Source of the DNA: a virus
DNA length: 26,351 nucleotides
Reading direction: 5' to 3' (one strand)
IMG/VR virus record: IMGVR_UViG_3300023180_000343
Location: 1-26,351 of that record
Positions 5,479-13,015 of this stretch are shown piece after piece. Below the pieces are notes generated by a model. That model made no database searches. It had not been told where the DNA came from and was given only the letters and a program-made list of their open reading frames with translations. A program made the position numbers and the translations under genes. Position 1 is the first letter of the stretch. Each line of letters begins with the position of its first letter.

Positions 5479-6369
5479 ATGAATACATTCGCAGATATGA
5501 AGAAAAACAAAAAGTCACTGTACGACAAAATCGTACAAGAAACAAACAAAATGCAGTCCGGTGAAAAAGGTTCAGGTGATGACCGCTTCTGGCAACCAGA
5601 AGTAGACAAAGCAGGTAACGGTTCTGCAATCATCCGTTTTCTACCAGCACCACAAGGTGAAAGTCTACCATGGGTTCGATTGTTCTCACATGGTTTTCAA
5701 GGCCCTGGTGGTTGGTACATCGAAAACTCTCTCACTACTCTAGGTGAGCAAGATCCAGTTAGTGAATACAACACGATGCTTTGGAATCGTGGTGATGACG
5801 CTGGTAAAGATCAAGCTCGTACTCAGAAGCGTCGTCTTTCTTACATCAGCAACATTTATGTTGTAAAAGATCCAGCACGACCAGAACGCGAAGGTAATGT
5901 TTACCTTTACAAGTACGGTAAGAAAATCTTTGATAAGATTAACGATATGATGCACCCAGAGTTCGATGATGAAACTCCAGTTAACCCATTCGACTTCTGG
6001 GAAGGCGCAAACTTCCGTATGAAGATTCGTAACTTCGAAGGTTATCGTAACTATGATAAGTCCGAGTTTGGTTCACCATCTGCACTGTTGGATGACGACG
6101 ATGAACTCGAAGCCGTTTGGGGTAAAGAGTTTTCTCTTCAAGAGTTTCTTGACCCTAAGAACTTTAAGACTTACGCGGAACTCAAAACCAGAATGACTCG
6201 TGTTCTTGGTCTTGAAGCAGTATCGTCTGGTAACAAATCATTTGCTGACGATGTTGCTGAAGCAGAAGATTCGTTTGGTTCTTCAGATGCAGATGAACTT
6301 CCATGGAAGTCTGAAGAATCAGAAGATGATGATATGTCTTTCTTCAAGAAGTTAGCTGAAGAGGCATAA
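5479..6369 (+). CDS. 32: Single-stranded DNA-binding protein, gp32-like
   Basis: 296 residues, close to T4 gp32 (301). The basic N-terminus (MKKNKKSLYDK) corresponds to the region for cooperative binding, the core holds RFWQP, IIRFLPAP, LFSHGF, YVVKDPA, LYKYGKKIFDKIND and PFDFWEGANF, and the C-terminus (about 250-290) is a highly acidic tail followed by FFKKLAEEA, the part that recruits partner proteins in T4. It coats single-stranded DNA in replication, repair and recombination. The T4 zinc site is gone: His71 remains, but the three zinc cysteines correspond to Ser84, Asp92 and Ser95, and the protein has no Cys at all. Codon use is less AT-rich than its neighbours, fitting high expression. 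It has its own promoter and terminator. Confidence 0.95.
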   Translation: MNTFADMKKNKKSLYDKIVQETNKMQSGEKGSGDDRFWQPEVDKAGNGSAIIRFLPAPQGESLPWVRLFSHGFQGPGGWYIENSLTTLGEQDPVSEYNTMLWNRGDDAGKDQARTQKRRLSYISNIYVVKDPARPEREGNVYLYKYGKKIFDKINDMMHPEFDDETPVNPFDFWEGANFRMKIRNFEGYRNYDKSEFGSPSALLDDDDELEAVWGKEFSLQEFLDPKNFKTYAELKTRMTRVLGLEAVSSGNKSFADDVAEAEDSFGSSDADELPWKSEESEDDDMSFFKKLAEEA

Positions 6370-6388
6370 CGACTTCTTTCTTCATTTC

Positions 6389-6415
6389 AAGAGGTTCGTC
6401 TTGAGCCTCTTTTTT
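6389..6415 (+). terminator. Rho-independent terminator after gp32
   Basis: AAGAGGTTC (6389-6397) pairs with GAGCCTCTT (6403-6411) over nine positions (one G.U) around a five-base loop, followed by T residues to 6415. It separates gp32 from the convergent tape-measure gene. The opposite strand lacks a T run after the stem, so it should act only for gp32. Confidence 0.8.
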
Positions 6416-9400
6416 ACCACTTTCTCTTTAGGATTACAGCATCTGTGGGTTGAGTAGTATAATAATTGTTTGTGGTACTGTTACCGGAACCATTATATTG
6501 TGGTCCGCCCAAAGCAACAATTCCTGGGCTACCACCTTGGGATCCGCCTTGGGATTGGTTTGTTGGTTTAAAATTATATCCTTTTTCGGTTTTAGTCACA
6601 GTTAGTCTACCCTCATCCAATCTTTGTAGATTTTGTCGTGCAATCCTTTTTACAGTTTTAGGTGCATTAGATTCTAGACGTTTTTCTAGGTTTGCGCGAT
6701 AATTATTCACAAAGGTTTTCGGCATATTTGACATGTTGGCTGTTTGTCCAATAACCATCTCGGCTGGATCTACTATCTTTTCTGTTCCTAAAACTTTATT
6801 CCGAGGATAACCATCATGCGCGCCGGCACCATCGTGCGTGCTTTTACCAGCACCTTTCGATTTTACATCGATATCGCCTATACCCTTGTGTTCGATGGCA
6901 TTATAACTTTCGATATTAATATCAGGTTTAAATACTTCTGAAAGTTGTTTTAATACTCCAGTCTTTGCTAATTCATGTAAATGTTTCAATTCGCCATCAT
7001 TGATAAAGTCAGCTAATTGTTCTAATCCTGCTCCTAACGATTTAAAATTTGTTACTAAACCTGTCGAAGACATTTCACTGAATTTTTCAAACTTAGGTGC
7101 ATTTAAAGCTATATGTTCAAGAACTTTTTCATTGTTTAGATCAATTAAAGTCTTTGTGAAATCTTCTTTGAATTCCCAGGTCTTTAAACCTTTGCCGACA
7201 GCTTCAAGAAATCCTTGAAGTGCAACCGATTCTTTAGGAATGGTTACCTCTCCAAACATTTTCATTCCTTCTGCTACACCTTGTAGTGTTTCTCCTGGCG
7301 AGAATTTCGTTTTCGCCATAACTGTAATTAAAGGTCTAATTTTGCTTACAATCAATTCCAAACCTTTAGCTACATTATCAAAATTTGTTCTAGCGATTGT
7401 TTGTAATCCTAATGCGAATTTTTGCAGAGCTAATCCTGCATCGGTTAATCTTTTCGCTACACCCTCTTCGCCTAATTCAGATAATTTTGTGAATTTATCG
7501 ACAAGTGCTTTTCCTTCATCTTCTGTACCAAATATACTGGTGATAGTAGAAAGAAAATCTTTCTTTAATCCTTCTGAAGCATCTTTTAGACCTTGACCCA
7601 ATGATTTTATTGCGGGTCCTATTCTTTGCATTTTATCAACATCAAGTTTTTCGAACGCTGAGAGGCCAGTGACCATTTCATTTAATTGGTCAGATAAAGA
7701 TTTTTGTTCTCCTCCAAATACTTTCGAAAGTGCATTACTAATTGTTCCAAATAACTCGCCTAGTTTTGTATCTTTAAAGGCACTTCCTAATGCTGCGATT
7801 GCTGGTCCGACATTTTTGATATTGTCTATATTAACATCTTTGAATTGAGATAAGTCTTTTCCTAATTGGCCGAGCGGTCCTAATTCACTACCTTCGTTTA
7901 CCTTGTATTCTATAGTTCCTAGATTTTGTGTATTATCTACTATAGGTTTGAGGCCTTCTCCAATCTTTTTAAGATTATCTCCATTCAAGTTTTCATCCAT
8001 TGATTTCAATACTTTAGAAAGATTGATTAATTTTTCAATATCGGTTTGTTCAAATTTGAAACCTGAGGCCTTTTCTAAACTTTGGAATATTCTTTCTAAA
8101 GCTACAGCAGAATTTGTTACATTCTGTGCGTTTAATCCTTCAAATTGTTTTAAGGATTTGCCTAGATTCTCTAAATCTTTGGGATCAGGTAATGTGAAAT
8201 TAGAAAGTAATCCTCCTAATGCACCGCCTACAAAAGCATCGAAAAATCTTTCTATGCCAACAGAAACTTTAGATAGTTTATCTCCATCTAAAGATTCAAA
8301 CGTTTTAAGTGATTCGCTTAACTTAGGTAATGATTCAGCGAGAGGTTCAATTCCAAATTTAGCAATAGCACCAACTGCTGCTATGAAACCACCAATACCA
8401 GCGCCAATAAGAGGAAGAGTTACAGCAAATATTCCTGCTGCTTTAAATAGTGCTGGGTTTCCAAATGCGAGTACAAAACCAGATATTGCATTACCTAAAG
8501 CACTTCCTATAAATCCTCCAATCAACCCGCCTAACTTACCGCCTATCTTAGCAGCTCCTGAACTTCCTTTTCCTTTTGAAGATTCCGAAGGATCTTCACT
8601 AGATCCTTCGTCTTTCTTTCGATTAAATATTTTTGATAGTAAAGACGGTTTCGCATCTTTGGAACCAGGGTCATCAGATTTATCTACTAATCCTTTCCAG
8701 AAATTTAAGGTTTCTTCAAGAGTTTCTTTTATACCTTTTAACGCTGAAACTTCTGGTTTCTTTTCCTCATCTGTAGTTTTTACACCTGAATTAGACAATC
8801 CTTTTTCTGAAAATTTCTTTAAGTCTCCGAACAACTTAACAGAAAGGTCTTTTAATATTCCAGCGGACTCGCCGAAACCTTTAGCCTTTTGTGTTATAAA
8901 TTGCCCTGGTCCGCTTTTAAGTAGACTATCTTTTCCTTTGCGTAGAGCTGATAAAGAACCTTCTTTTAAACTTCCTAAACCTTCTTTAAATTGACCTACT
9001 TTTTTGGTTAAGAATTCTCCTGGACCAGATTCGAGAAATTTATTCTTTCCTAATTCAAAAGCTAACCCTACGAAATTTTTACCCGCTTCATACCCAGAAG
9101 AAAGTAATTCTTTGCTTCCTTTTAAGAGACTGGATATGATTGGTTTCGTTGCGTCTCTAAACTCTTTATAACTTTGTACTATTAATCCTTTGAAGAATTG
9201 AACGAAATTTGTTTGGTATAATTTTTCGAAACCTTTCTGTATTACAGATAGAATTGGTTTACTTAACTCTCTAAATGTTTCGAGAATGGATTTAGTTGCT
9301 AGTTTAAGGCTTTTCTTTTCCTTTTCGGAAATAGTATCGCCTATATTTCGTAAAGAAACATTTTCTAGATTTTTCGTAAAACTTTTAACGGTTTTGTCTA

Positions 9401-9503
9401 TAGAGGTTAATAGGTTTACAGATTTTTCCATAGAACGCAGAGAAACATTTTGGTATTTCTTTTGTTCTTTGAAAATGTCGCTATTAGAAACTATTTCCGC
9501 CAT
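6414..9503 (-). CDS. Probable tape measure protein (very long tail protein)
   Basis: 1029 residues, the longest gene here. The N-terminal third is Lys-rich and helical (repeats of KGSKELLSSGYEAG, KKVGQFKEGLGSLKEG type). Residues about 315-385 form a Gly/Ala-rich hydrophobic block that would make membrane-spanning helices. Residues about 385-640 carry at least five degenerate helical repeats. The C-terminus is Gly/Ser/Asn-rich. Length, helical content, hydrophobic centre and its place directly behind gp26 plus a -1 frame extension are the classic setting of a tail tape measure. In T4 that role belongs to gp29 (590 aa); I see no clear sequence likeness. At about 1.5 angstrom per residue the tail would be near 150 nm. 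An inner virion protein is the alternative. Confidence 0.7.
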   Translation of the reverse strand: MAEIVSNSDIFKEQKKYQNVSLRSMEKSVNLLTSIDKTVKSFTKNLENVSLRNIGDTISEKEKKSLKLATKSILETFRELSKPILSVIQKGFEKLYQTNFVQFFKGLIVQSYKEFRDATKPIISSLLKGSKELLSSGYEAGKNFVGLAFELGKNKFLESGPGEFLTKKVGQFKEGLGSLKEGSLSALRKGKDSLLKSGPGQFITQKAKGFGESAGILKDLSVKLFGDLKKFSEKGLSNSGVKTTDEEKKPEVSALKGIKETLEETLNFWKGLVDKSDDPGSKDAKPSLLSKIFNRKKDEGSSEDPSESSKGKGSSGAAKIGGKLGGLIGGFIGSALGNAISGFVLAFGNPALFKAAGIFAVTLPLIGAGIGGFIAAVGAIAKFGIEPLAESLPKLSESLKTFESLDGDKLSKVSVGIERFFDAFVGGALGGLLSNFTLPDPKDLENLGKSLKQFEGLNAQNVTNSAVALERIFQSLEKASGFKFEQTDIEKLINLSKVLKSMDENLNGDNLKKIGEGLKPIVDNTQNLGTIEYKVNEGSELGPLGQLGKDLSQFKDVNIDNIKNVGPAIAALGSAFKDTKLGELFGTISNALSKVFGGEQKSLSDQLNEMVTGLSAFEKLDVDKMQRIGPAIKSLGQGLKDASEGLKKDFLSTITSIFGTEDEGKALVDKFTKLSELGEEGVAKRLTDAGLALQKFALGLQTIARTNFDNVAKGLELIVSKIRPLITVMAKTKFSPGETLQGVAEGMKMFGEVTIPKESVALQGFLEAVGKGLKTWEFKEDFTKTLIDLNNEKVLEHIALNAPKFEKFSEMSSTGLVTNFKSLGAGLEQLADFINDGELKHLHELAKTGVLKQLSEVFKPDINIESYNAIEHKGIGDIDVKSKGAGKSTHDGAGAHDGYPRNKVLGTEKIVDPAEMVIGQTANMSNMPKTFVNNYRANLEKRLESNAPKTVKRIARQNLQRLDEGRLTVTKTEKGYNFKPTNQSQGGSQGGSPGIVALGGPQYNGSGNSTTNNYYTTQPTDAVILKRKW
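7575..8340 (-). repeat. Degenerate helical repeats inside the tape measure protein
   Basis: At least five units share the pattern L-x-x-x-L-x-x-F-x-x-L(D/N)-x-x-x-(L/M/I)-x-x-(V/I)G: LSESLKTFESLDGDKLSKV, LGKSLKQFEGLNAQNVTNS, LSKVLKSMDENLNGDNLKKI, LGKDLSQFKDVNIDNIKNV and MVTGLSAFEKLDVDKMQRI. A sixth, weaker unit lies near 7340-7440. They are about 35-65 residues apart and only similar at protein level, not as DNA repeats. Confidence 0.65.
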
Positions 9504-9690
9504 TTTTTTGCTTCTCTATTTCTTCTTTTTCTTCTTCTAGAGTTTTTATTAATAAATCAATATATATTTTCCTTTCAAATGGTATCATGTTCTCTAATTC
9601 GGTTAAACTGTATTTATGATAGTACATTAAGTCGCTATTCATCTTATACATAAAGTATAAATTTTCATTACCTAAGGTTAAGCGAAAAAA
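9484..9690 (-). CDS. -1 frame extension of gp26 (tail assembly chaperone T-like part)
   Basis: An open frame overlaps the gp26 end and runs to TAA at 9486-9484. It has no good start: the first ATG (9651) lacks a ribosome-binding site. Instead gp26 ends with T TTT TTC (9690-9684), a standard -1 slippery heptamer, and GGAGG (9705-9701) lies exactly 10 bases upstream, the spacing of the stimulating internal Shine-Dalgarno in E. coli dnaX. Slipping there gives gp26 residues 1-236 plus 66 residues (about 302 in all), adding a segment with YYHKYSLTELENMIPFERK and a Lys/Glu-rich helix. Short helical, acidic extensions of this kind are typical of the T part of G/GT tail assembly chaperones, which bind the tape measure. 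The extension ends 20 bases inside the tape measure gene. Confidence 0.75.
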   Translation of the reverse strand, partial: FFRLTLGNENLYFMYKMNSDLMYYHKYSLTELENMIPFERKIYIDLLIKTLEEEKEEIEKQKNGGNSF

Positions 9691-10391
9691 GACATTAAGC
9701 CCTCCATCGTAACACTTTCTTTCTTACCACAAGCCTTGCATTTGTAGGTAATTTCTTTCTTTAATGCTGGAAGAGTCGCAAAGAATTTCTGTACACTTTG
9801 TAACTGGTCTTCGGTCATATCTTCTATGAAGTCATCCAGTTCTTCGTCTGTGAACTCTTCGTATACATTTTCTTCATCGAATACCTGTAGTATACATTCT
9901 TTAATGAGTAGTAAACTTTTTTCAGTTTCGGTTTTATCACTTGCATTTACTTCTTGTATTACCTTGAAGGTCGGATATTTCATTTTTAATCCAATTTCTT
10001 CGTTTAATTTCACTATTGGATCATTCTCTTCGTCAAATACGACATTTACATCATCTAAGTTAAGCTCGATTTCTGTGGTTTCCTGACACTCATTATCCTC
10101 ATCATGTTTTGCTGTTAGACTAACAGTTTCGCCTATTGATTTAGAACGAATGCGTAGAAACAAGAATTCTAAATCAAATGAAGGCAATTCTCTTGCTACA
10201 ATTTTCTTATTCAATACACACGATTCAACAATGTTTTCTACTGCATGTAAAATTTCGGTTTCATCGTCTCCTTCAGAAGCCATAAGTAAAAGTTTTTGTT
10301 CTTTCACAAGGAAAGGTCGGTAAATGATTTCTTCTTTTGTAGAAGGCATTTCAGTTTTAAATTCAGGTGCAGTAAGTTTTGGTAAAGCCAT
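9678..10391 (-). CDS. 26: gp26-like baseplate hub assembly protein / tail assembly chaperone
   Basis: 237 residues (T4 gp26 has 208). The beginning MALPKLTAPEFKTEMPST, then FLVKEQKLLLMASEGDD and ILQVF followed by an acidic helix, match the T4 gp26 (T4_baseplate) family. The C-terminus has YKCKACGKKESVTMEGL, a CxxCG zinc-knuckle half-site (Cys218, Cys221) seen in this family. In T4 gp26 is needed to assemble the baseplate hub. Here a slippery heptamer four codons before the stop and an open -1 frame suggest that a longer form is also made. The ribosome-binding site AGAGGAA lies ahead of ATG 10391. Upstream is the tail tube gene (36-base gap) and downstream the tape measure gene. Confidence 0.85.
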   Translation of the reverse strand: MALPKLTAPEFKTEMPSTKEEIIYRPFLVKEQKLLLMASEGDDETEILHAVENIVESCVLNKKIVARELPSFDLEFLFLRIRSKSIGETVSLTAKHDEDNECQETTEIELNLDDVNVVFDEENDPIVKLNEEIGLKMKYPTFKVIQEVNASDKTETEKSLLLIKECILQVFDEENVYEEFTDEELDDFIEDMTEDQLQSVQKFFATLPALKKEITYKCKACGKKESVTMEGLMSFFA

Positions 10392-10427
10392 AATATTTCC
10401 TCTTTTATTAATTACATTTCAAAGTCG

Positions 10428-11033
10428 TTATTCTTTCCCGGATCTATATAAATTCAAGTCTCTTTGTATCTGTTTTTGTTTTTCCTGCTGTCTCAAATTT
10501 GCATCATAATGTCTATCAGTTTCATAGTATCTATAAGCAAAAGTTACATCTACTGTGGCATATTCTGAATTTCCCCAATCATAAGATATATCTCCTATAG
10601 TTGTTGGAAAAGCTTCTAATAGTCTAACAGTTTTAGTTTTTGTACTAACTTCATTATAAATGTTTATATCTATAGTTTGTACATAATCTTTATAGTATTC
10701 CGATTGAAGAAATCCTCCGAAATTTGTTCTTCTATGATTTCCAACTATTTTGTCCTGCCAAATTAAAAAATATTCTCTTTCGCTTAAATCTTCGCCGCAA
10801 AGAAACTCGATAGAAACATCTGTGTAATTTGGAAAAGATCCTAATTTATATTCTGGTCCTAGTTCAAAGTATTCTAATACGTTGACATTTCTTCCAGGTA
10901 AATTCACTGAACGAGCTCTAAACCTCAAGTCATCGCCTTGACTTGGACCAGGAAAGAAAATTTCAAATAGGTCAGACCTTGATATACCGTTTTTATTGAT
11001 TGAAGAATAAAATTCATTTATGTTAAATGGCAT
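10428..11033 (-). CDS. Tail-tube-fold protein (gp19/gp54-like)
   Basis: 201 residues from ATG 11033 (MPFNINEFYSS). A longer reading to 11084 would need a TTG start deep inside the upstream gene, while ATG 11033 has GGAGAG close upstream. The pattern is that of T4-type tube proteins: RFRARSVNLPGRNVNVLEYF, then GSFPNYTDVSIEFLC, REYFLIWQDKIVG, and the C-terminal LEAFPTTIGDISYDWG with VTFAYRYYE. In T4 this fold is shared by the tube protein gp19 (163 aa) and the tube initiator gp54 and cap gp48. The location next to gp26 and the single copy here favour gp54 or a gp19 relative; I cannot separate them. The start overlaps the end of the upstream gene by 11 bases. Confidence 0.75.
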   Translation of the reverse strand: MPFNINEFYSSINKNGISRSDLFEIFFPGPSQGDDLRFRARSVNLPGRNVNVLEYFELGPEYKLGSFPNYTDVSIEFLCGEDLSEREYFLIWQDKIVGNHRRTNFGGFLQSEYYKDYVQTIDINIYNEVSTKTKTVRLLEAFPTTIGDISYDWGNSEYATVDVTFAYRYYETDRHYDANLRQQEKQKQIQRDLNLYRSGKE

Positions 11034-11592
11034 TGTTGCTGTCTCTCCAAACGTCTCTGTTAGTAGCCTTTTCGAATCTTGCAATAGGTAACATGATTGC
11101 TGCGTTCCATTGTTCTGGCATTATCTCTAGAAACCTTGACTCTAAATGCGACTTTAAGTATCTTTTTAATGCGGGTTTAAATAATCTTGTTCTTGAATTG
11201 CCTTTTAATATTTGATAAGTGACCTGTATTCTACTTTCTTCGTTCAACTCTTCATCGCTTGCGTACTCATACAGGGCGTTCATCAGTATAGCTCTTTGTT
11301 TGTAATGTAGATAATGAAAATTGATGCCTAGAAATCCTTCTGGTAATTTTTTTAGTTTCAATACCAGAGGAAATCGATCATAGTATTTTAGTCTTTTCTT
11401 CGTTTTAGGATCATATTGAAATAGATACATTTTACCATTTAATGGTTGCATCGTCATATTATCACGGCCTTCGCGAATGACTCGTTCCGGTGTAGTTTGC
11501 ATACGAGTAACATTATCCCGAAACCAGTCAATTGAACCTTGACCAGAACCAGGGCTGTTTCTTAATGCTCTTTCAAATGTTGTTGCTGGCAA
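11023..11592 (-). CDS. Conserved T4-like virion or assembly protein (possible gp2)
   Basis: 189 residues. The start is a TTG at 11592: an in-frame TAG lies only four codons upstream and no ATG lies between, while AGGA sits seven bases before the TTG. Features are MYLFQYDPKTKKRLKYYD, PEGFLGINFHYLHYKQRAILM and FKPALKRYLKSHLESRF. From memory, proteins with this YDPKTKK...YYD...GINxHYL pattern are conserved in T4-like marine phages and sometimes annotated as DNA end protector gp2, which fits its position beside gp4 (2 and 4 are neighbours in T4). T4 gp2 itself is longer (274 aa), so this remains a guess. A late promoter motif lies just upstream. Confidence 0.7.
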   Translation of the reverse strand: MPATTFERALRNSPGSGQGSIDWFRDNVTRMQTTPERVIREGRDNMTMQPLNGKMYLFQYDPKTKKRLKYYDRFPLVLKLKKLPEGFLGINFHYLHYKQRAILMNALYEYASDEELNEESRIQVTYQILKGNSRTRLFKPALKRYLKSHLESRFLEIMPEQWNAAIMLPIARFEKATNRDVWRDSNNAI

Positions 11593-11616
11593 TTTAAAAT
11601 CCTATCGTTTATATTC

Positions 11617-11624
11617 TATTTATA
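11617..11624 (-). promoter_or_regulatory. T4-type late promoter (TATAAATA)
   Basis: An exact TATAAATA on the minus strand in the 32-base gap between the gp4 stop and the TTG start of the next gene. It would direct late transcription of the 189-residue protein, tube, gp26 and tape measure genes. Confidence 0.6.
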
Positions 11625-12071
11625 TCAATATTTGATGTTGAGTTCATTTTCTGTGAGTATTCGAAATTTATACCCATGTTTCTTACACCATTTCTCAGCA
11701 TAGTCCCACTTGTATCTATTCACCGCATATGTTTTTACTTCGTACAGATAGTTTTTGGTTACTCGTTTTTTCTTCTTAGGTTCTTTTGTTTGTTTAAATG
11801 GCTTGATCTCAACAATCCATTTTTCGACCTTCTTATCTTTCGTTCTTACTTTTACAGAGAAGTCCGGAAAGTATCGATGATATCGGCCGTCAAGAGGACT
11901 TTTATAAGGTATTATTACTTCTTCTGATCCCCATTCTATGATGCTTTCATTAGTGTCACAGAACTTCATGAACTTGAGTTCCCAACCAGATCGAAAAATG
12001 ATGTTAGTAGGATTGCCGCGATACTTCTTTGGATTGGTCGGTTTGAATTTACCCTGATAATATTCTGGCAT
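11625..12071 (-). CDS. 4: Head completion nuclease, gp4-like
   Basis: 148 residues (T4 gp4 has 150). N-terminal MPEYYQGKFKPTNPKKY, FRSGWELKFMKFCD with Glu31, then YHRYFPDFSV with Asp70 and WIVEIKPFK with Glu88 and Lys90 give the E...D...ExK layout of a PD-(D/E)XK nuclease. T4 gp4 (also called gp50/65) is a head completion protein added after packaging, before the tail joins. It is the first gene of the minus-strand operon and starts 43 bases from the divergent baseplate operon. C-terminal AEKWCKKHGYKFRILTENEL is typical of TnsA/very-short-patch-like nucleases. Confidence 0.88.
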   Translation of the reverse strand: MPEYYQGKFKPTNPKKYRGNPTNIIFRSGWELKFMKFCDTNESIIEWGSEEVIIPYKSPLDGRYHRYFPDFSVKVRTKDKKVEKWIVEIKPFKQTKEPKKKKRVTKNYLYEVKTYAVNRYKWDYAEKWCKKHGYKFRILTENELNIKY

Positions 12072-12076
12072 GTCGT

Positions 12077-12084
12077 TATAAATA
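12077..12084 (+). promoter_or_regulatory. T4-type late promoter (TATAAATA) for the baseplate operon
   Basis: Exact TATAAATA in the 43-base divergent gap, 31 bases before the first baseplate start. On the other strand of the same gap CTAAATAC (about 12103-12110) is a weaker candidate for gp4. Confidence 0.65.
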
Positions 12085-12114
12085 TAAAATAAACATTAAA
12101 GAGTATTTAGTTTT

Positions 12115-13014
12115 ATGTCAGAATTAGACGCAGACAACACCGCCATAGGTAAACTTGGCCCTCTAACAGTAGAAGAAACGGTTAAAGGCTTCCGAAAAGT
12201 AGGTGATAAAATTGTAGAGCAGTATGCGTATGAAGTAGGAACTATAGGTCAACGCGATGAAGCTTATCCTCTTGAAGAAGTAGAACAATGGTGTAATATA
12301 GGAGTCTATAAATTTGTATACAGAGCTGAAACTGAAAAAAGTTTAAAAAATAGTGTTGGTAATATAAGATTACCTTTACCTCTACAATTACAAACGCAAT
12401 ACCAACAACAATGGAATAATTATGAAAATTTAGCCAGTTTAGCTATAGGAAGTTTCAATTCAGACGCTAAGGCAGGCGATATTGTTAAAAACTTATTCTT
12501 AACAGAAGAAGCAGCTGCTGGTGTAGGCGCGCTTATTGGTAAAATTCCTGGCGGATCTAACCTTGGAGCTTTATTAGGAGGCACTACTGCGCCTTCTATA
12601 TCCCAAGGTTTAGGTGCTTTAGCTGGAGTTTCTGCTAATAAATTCGAAACAGTGACCTATCAAAAACCGGAACTAAGACCTCATCAGTTTAGTTGGAATT
12701 TAACGGCAAAAAGCAGAGAAGAAGGTCAAGCTATACAAAACATAATTCAGAAATTAAAATACCATTCACACCCAGGTGGCGGCGACGGTGCTTATTTTCA
12801 ATATCCTGAAATCTTTGTTATTAAATTTTTCTCCGATGAAAATCTATTCACTATAGGTCCGTCAATAATGGAAAACTTTTCTGTCGATTATCACGCTTCT
12901 GGTAGACCTCTCTATCAAGCAACTGATAGAATGCCAATCAATGTAAGTATTACTTGTTCTTTCAAAGAAACAGCAGCACTTACGAAGAAGTTAATAAAAG
13001 ACGAAAGGAGATAA
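12115..13014 (+). CDS. 48: Baseplate tail tube cap/initiator, gp48/gp54-like
   Basis: 299 residues. A small N-terminal part, then IGVYKFVYRAE and NIRLPLPLQL (tube-fold entry), a Gly/Ala-rich inserted loop (about 130-175, GVGALIGKIPGGSN) and a conserved second half with FETVTYQKPELRPHQFSW, KSREEGQAIQNIIQKLKYHS, FSVDYHASGRPLYQATDRMP and a final strand ITCSFKE. This matches the T4 gp48/gp54 proteins, which cap the central hub and start polymerisation of the tail tube. T4 gp48 is 364 and gp54 320 residues. Which of the two it is cannot be told. The stop TAA at 13012-13014 lies inside the GGAGATAAA ribosome-binding site of gp53. Confidence 0.8.
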   Translation: MSELDADNTAIGKLGPLTVEETVKGFRKVGDKIVEQYAYEVGTIGQRDEAYPLEEVEQWCNIGVYKFVYRAETEKSLKNSVGNIRLPLPLQLQTQYQQQWNNYENLASLAIGSFNSDAKAGDIVKNLFLTEEAAAGVGALIGKIPGGSNLGALLGGTTAPSISQGLGALAGVSANKFETVTYQKPELRPHQFSWNLTAKSREEGQAIQNIIQKLKYHSHPGGGDGAYFQYPEIFVIKFFSDENLFTIGPSIMENFSVDYHASGRPLYQATDRMPINVSITCSFKETAALTKKLIKDERR

Positions 13015-13015
13015 A

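Noticed and set aside
7903-8994. 363-codon open frame on the plus strand inside the tape measure region
   Set aside because: It is antisense to the tape measure gene, rich in Pro/Ser/Phe from reversed codons, has no ribosome-binding site and no recognisable domain. It is a shadow of the minus-strand gene.
9649-9651. Independent ATG start for the small gene between gp26 and the tape measure
   Set aside because: No ribosome-binding site at suitable spacing, and the frame stays open back into gp26 to the slippery heptamer, so frameshifting explains it better.
11034-11084. Extended N-terminus of the tail tube protein starting at TTG 11084
   Set aside because: It lies within the upstream gene and the internal ATG 11033 has a good ribosome-binding site and starts the typical tube N-terminus.
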